From positions 17,587,553 through 17,651,552 of the forward strand of contig CM036199.1 of the NCBI GenBank assembly GCA_020631735.1: DNA of 64,000 nt, read 5' to 3'. Positions 59,858-64,000 of this stretch are shown in pieces. The position numbers and the translations under genes were made by a program. This DNA comes from Saccharum officinarum. Lineage: Eukaryota; Streptophyta; Magnoliopsida; Poales; Poaceae. The notes under the pieces were generated by a model. The model made no database searches. It was not told the origin of the DNA and worked only from the letters and a program-made list of their open reading frames with translations. Every line of letters starts with the position of its first letter. Positions within the stretch are counted from its first letter, which is position 1.

Positions 59858-60049
59858 ATGTGCAAGCTCAAGTTCACCAAGGAGCGTGTGGGGTGCTACC
59901 TGCTGGTGATCCTGGTCATCTGCCTCCTCATCGGCGTCCTCTTCGGCCTCGGCGTCTTCAGGCACGGCTACGACAGGATCAAGGACCTCGGCCGCAACCA
60001 CACCTGCTTCGACTGCAACACAACAGCCAGGTACCAACTGACTGACTGA
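59858..60049 (+). CDS. Small single-pass membrane protein, 63 residues
   Basis: Function unknown. The frame has a basic start (MCKLKFTKERVG), one strong hydrophobic helix at about residues 13-34 (CYLLVILVICLLIGVLFGLG), then a polar, basic segment with GRNHTCFDCNTTARYQL, containing a Cys-x-x-Cys pair and an N-glycosylation-type NHT. The ATG context GCGCCATGT is good, codon use is GC-rich in third positions as in grass genes, and an in-frame stop follows in a normal-looking leader-flanked transcript. A donor-like CAG/GTACCA lies at 60030-60031, so a spliced longer form is possible. The coding call rests on composition and the TM pattern. Confidence 0.65.
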   Translation: MCKLKFTKERVGCYLLVILVICLLIGVLFGLGVFRHGYDRIKDLGRNHTCFDCNTTARYQLTD

Positions 60050-61370
60050 GCCACAAGGCAGGCATGCCCTGCATCTGCCTGCCTGGGGGATCTTGGTCAG
60101 CGCCGCTCGGTGCAGGCGTGTGTGTAAAGACGTGCTAGCTCCTCCGTGGAGGCAACAGAGCAGTAGCAGACGCTGTAAATTACTTGATCGGTCTGTAAGT
60201 TTCTGCTGTAGAGTGTAGTAGACTACAAGTTCAAACAATTCCATGGTGACTTTGGCACCAACTCTTCATTTTTGTTTGTCTGCTTAATCGGATCTATATC
60301 TTGGCATAAGTACATGAACTGATGTAGTATTGGATTGGACAAGTGATTTTGAGAACCAGAAACAAGAATAGCTCGGTTCATTTAAAAAGAAAAGGGGGGA
60401 AACAAGAACAGCTTATTCATCACCTCAAATACCTGCAAACCTTCTCTCTCTCTCTCTCTCCTTGTTTTTTCTTTCTTTGTATCTACTTCTTCCTTTAATT
60501 TTTCTTTTTCTTTTTTTATTTTTATTTAATTTTTTTTGCTTCTTCTCCTTCTCTCGGCTGGAAGCCTTTGTGAATTTAACTACAAAACCAGCAAGACGCA
60601 GTACCTGCAAACCTTGTTTTCTTTCTTTTTTCCCTTCTTTCTTTTTTTTTAATTTTTTTACTTCTTCTCTCGGCTTGTTACTTCTTTCTTTTCTTTTTCT
60701 TTTTCTTTTTCTTTTTCTTTTTTTACTTCTACTTTCTCTTTTTCTTTTTCTTTTTTACTTCTTTCCTTTTTTATTTTATTTTTTTACTTCTTCCCTCGGC
60801 TGGAAGCCTTTGTGAATTCCACTACAAAACTGGCAAGATGCATCAGCGAAGCACACACAAAAAGGTGTCCCTAATTTTCCCTTACAGGCAAAACTATGAC
60901 TTGTACATATGGCGGAAAGCTACCACGATCCTAAACAGAACCTCTGACCATCTGGAAGCAGAGTATTTCACTATTCAGTGATTGGCCCCATCATGGTTTG
61001 ATAAGCTCATGTATCCAAGACGCATATTTGCCGAGACATGGAGTTCCAACATTCTCAAATAAGACAAACTAATATCATACCCAACAATGCATCGAGGTAT
61101 CTTATTTACAATTACACATGCAAATGGACAGAATTCGTGAGTGCTTGATGACGGAAAACAGTAAAGAATCTAGTGACTTACATAGAGTTTATAAACAACC
61201 TGACATAAATAAACTGAATCTCTTAAATCGTTCAGGCACAGAATCCATTGGTGCGTCAAATAACAAAGCACCCTGGAGCAGTAACTATTTTACGCTCAGA
61301 AACATGAAGATAACGCAGCTGGTATGTGACACACGACAGATATGCCTTTGTACATAAGGGCGTTAGCAGA
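60050..61370. other. Intergenic spacer with pyrimidine tracts
   Basis: Holds the 3' flanks of the small membrane protein gene and RAB2 (opposite strands, tail to tail), plus the pyrimidine repeat below. No exon visible. Confidence 0.5.
60441..60836. repeat. Polypyrimidine tracts with duplicated unit
   Basis: CTCGGCTGGAAGCCTTTGTG with ACTACAAAAC and GGCAAGA/AGCAAGA following appears at about 60556 and again at about 60797. Between are long TTTTC/TTCTT tracts. One strand is almost pure pyrimidine for over 200 bases, and a CT dinucleotide tract starts at 60443. The Phe-rich open frame here is an artefact. Confidence 0.75.
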
Positions 61371-63534
<2,164 letters not shown>

Positions 63535-63823
63535 CTCCGGTGGGCGGTGGCGGACTTGTTCCTCCGGGGGCGGGGACGAAGAAGAGCTGCGGGGGATTTC
63601 GCGTGCGGGGGGAGGGAATCAGAGGAGGATGAAAGGAAGAAGGGGGTTGCAGTTGCAGGTTGCTTTTGCTTAGCGAGGAGGGGAGGAGAAGACGGGGAGG
63701 AGGAGGAGACGTGCTTACGTGAAGGAAGCGACGGGGGTGACACCTAGTTTGGGGGCGGTTTGTTCCTGTTCCTTCGGCTGGGCATCCGCAGACCGCAGGC
63801 GGGGGTGACGTGCGGACTGTTTG
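63535..63823 (-). other. RAB2 leader and promoter
   Basis: GC-rich sequence upstream of the minus-strand start, with open frames on both strands that match nothing. Purine-rich GAGGAG tracts on the plus strand at 63670-63710 are the usual CT-rich leader when read in gene direction. The TSS is not defined. Confidence 0.4.
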
Positions 63824-64000
63824 GGCCGCGTTCACTTCCTACAGGAACCCAAAATATTTCCTCTTCTACCCATCACATCAAATCTTTAAACGCATGCATG
63901 AAACATTAAATGTAGGTAAAAAAAACTAATTATATAGTTTGTCTGTAAAGTTCGAGACGAATCTTTTGAGTCTAATTAATCCATGGTTGAACAAATTTTA
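63824..64000 (-). mobile_element. Family B MITE, cut by the window edge
   Basis: Begins GGCCGCGTTCACTTCC and continues AACCCAAAATATTTCC, CATGCATG, then CTGTAAAGTTCGAGACG, the reverse of family B at 10546-10788. The far end lies beyond 64000. It sits about 290 bases upstream of the RAB2 start. Confidence 0.8.

Noticed and set aside
60462..60815. Phe/Leu-rich plus-strand frame of 117 residues
   Set aside because: It is translated polypyrimidine microsatellite.

Overview
The window is nuclear DNA from a grass, most likely a panicoid/andropogonoid species (Sorghum, Saccharum or Miscanthus relatives). This is inferred from intron-rich plant genes with GC-rich first exons, dense grass-type Tourist, Stowaway, Helitron and Tekay-like elements, and one 100-N assembly gap at 41661-41760. 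The species itself is not proven by the sequence.

Genes in order: a 5'-truncated KIN-14 minus-end kinesin (137-4484, +), the telomere protein POT1 (13611-18199, +), plastid indole-3-glycerol-phosphate synthase (18811-21930, +), a PARN/AHG2-type poly(A) ribonuclease (22389-26903, +), an amino acid permease of the AAP family (42170-44575, +), the tapetal R2R3-MYB factor MYB80 (46125-47393, +, with two frameshifts), a plastid FAX/TMEM14 fatty-acid exporter (47985-50213, +), the spliceosomal protein SmD1 (53131-54982, +), a 63-residue single-pass membrane protein (59858-60049, +) and the small GTPase RAB2/RABB1 (61371-63534, -). Apart from MYB80, every exon chain listed keeps phase from start to stop. 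The genes are unrelated single-copy housekeeping or developmental genes, not an operon-like pathway cluster.

Two blocks are transposon-derived. Block 1 (about 4.5-13.0 kb) holds a Stowaway MITE split by a 3.9-kb solo LTR with a clean 5-bp target duplication, a series of small MITEs with 3-bp duplications, a 1.2-kb foldback and a palindromic head-to-head MITE. Block 2 (about 27.5-41.8 kb) holds two Helitrons directly abutting each other, a MITE, Tekay-like LTR pieces in both orientations, decayed Gypsy and Copia gag relics, and a short LTR retrotransposon whose 3' LTR runs into the assembly gap. Further repeats sit at 50.9-52.9 kb (two foldbacks abutting the SmD1 promoter) and 55.9-58.2 kb (a probable reversed Helitron).

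The most interesting signals are an AT-AC U12-type intron in the kinesin motor domain, a GC-AG intron in the IGPS gene, two separate one-base losses in the last exon of MYB80, the tandem Helitrons with a GC-rich possible captured segment, and large hairpin-forming inverted repeats next to genes. I found no CRISPR array, rRNA gene, confident tRNA gene or recognisable novel multi-gene system.
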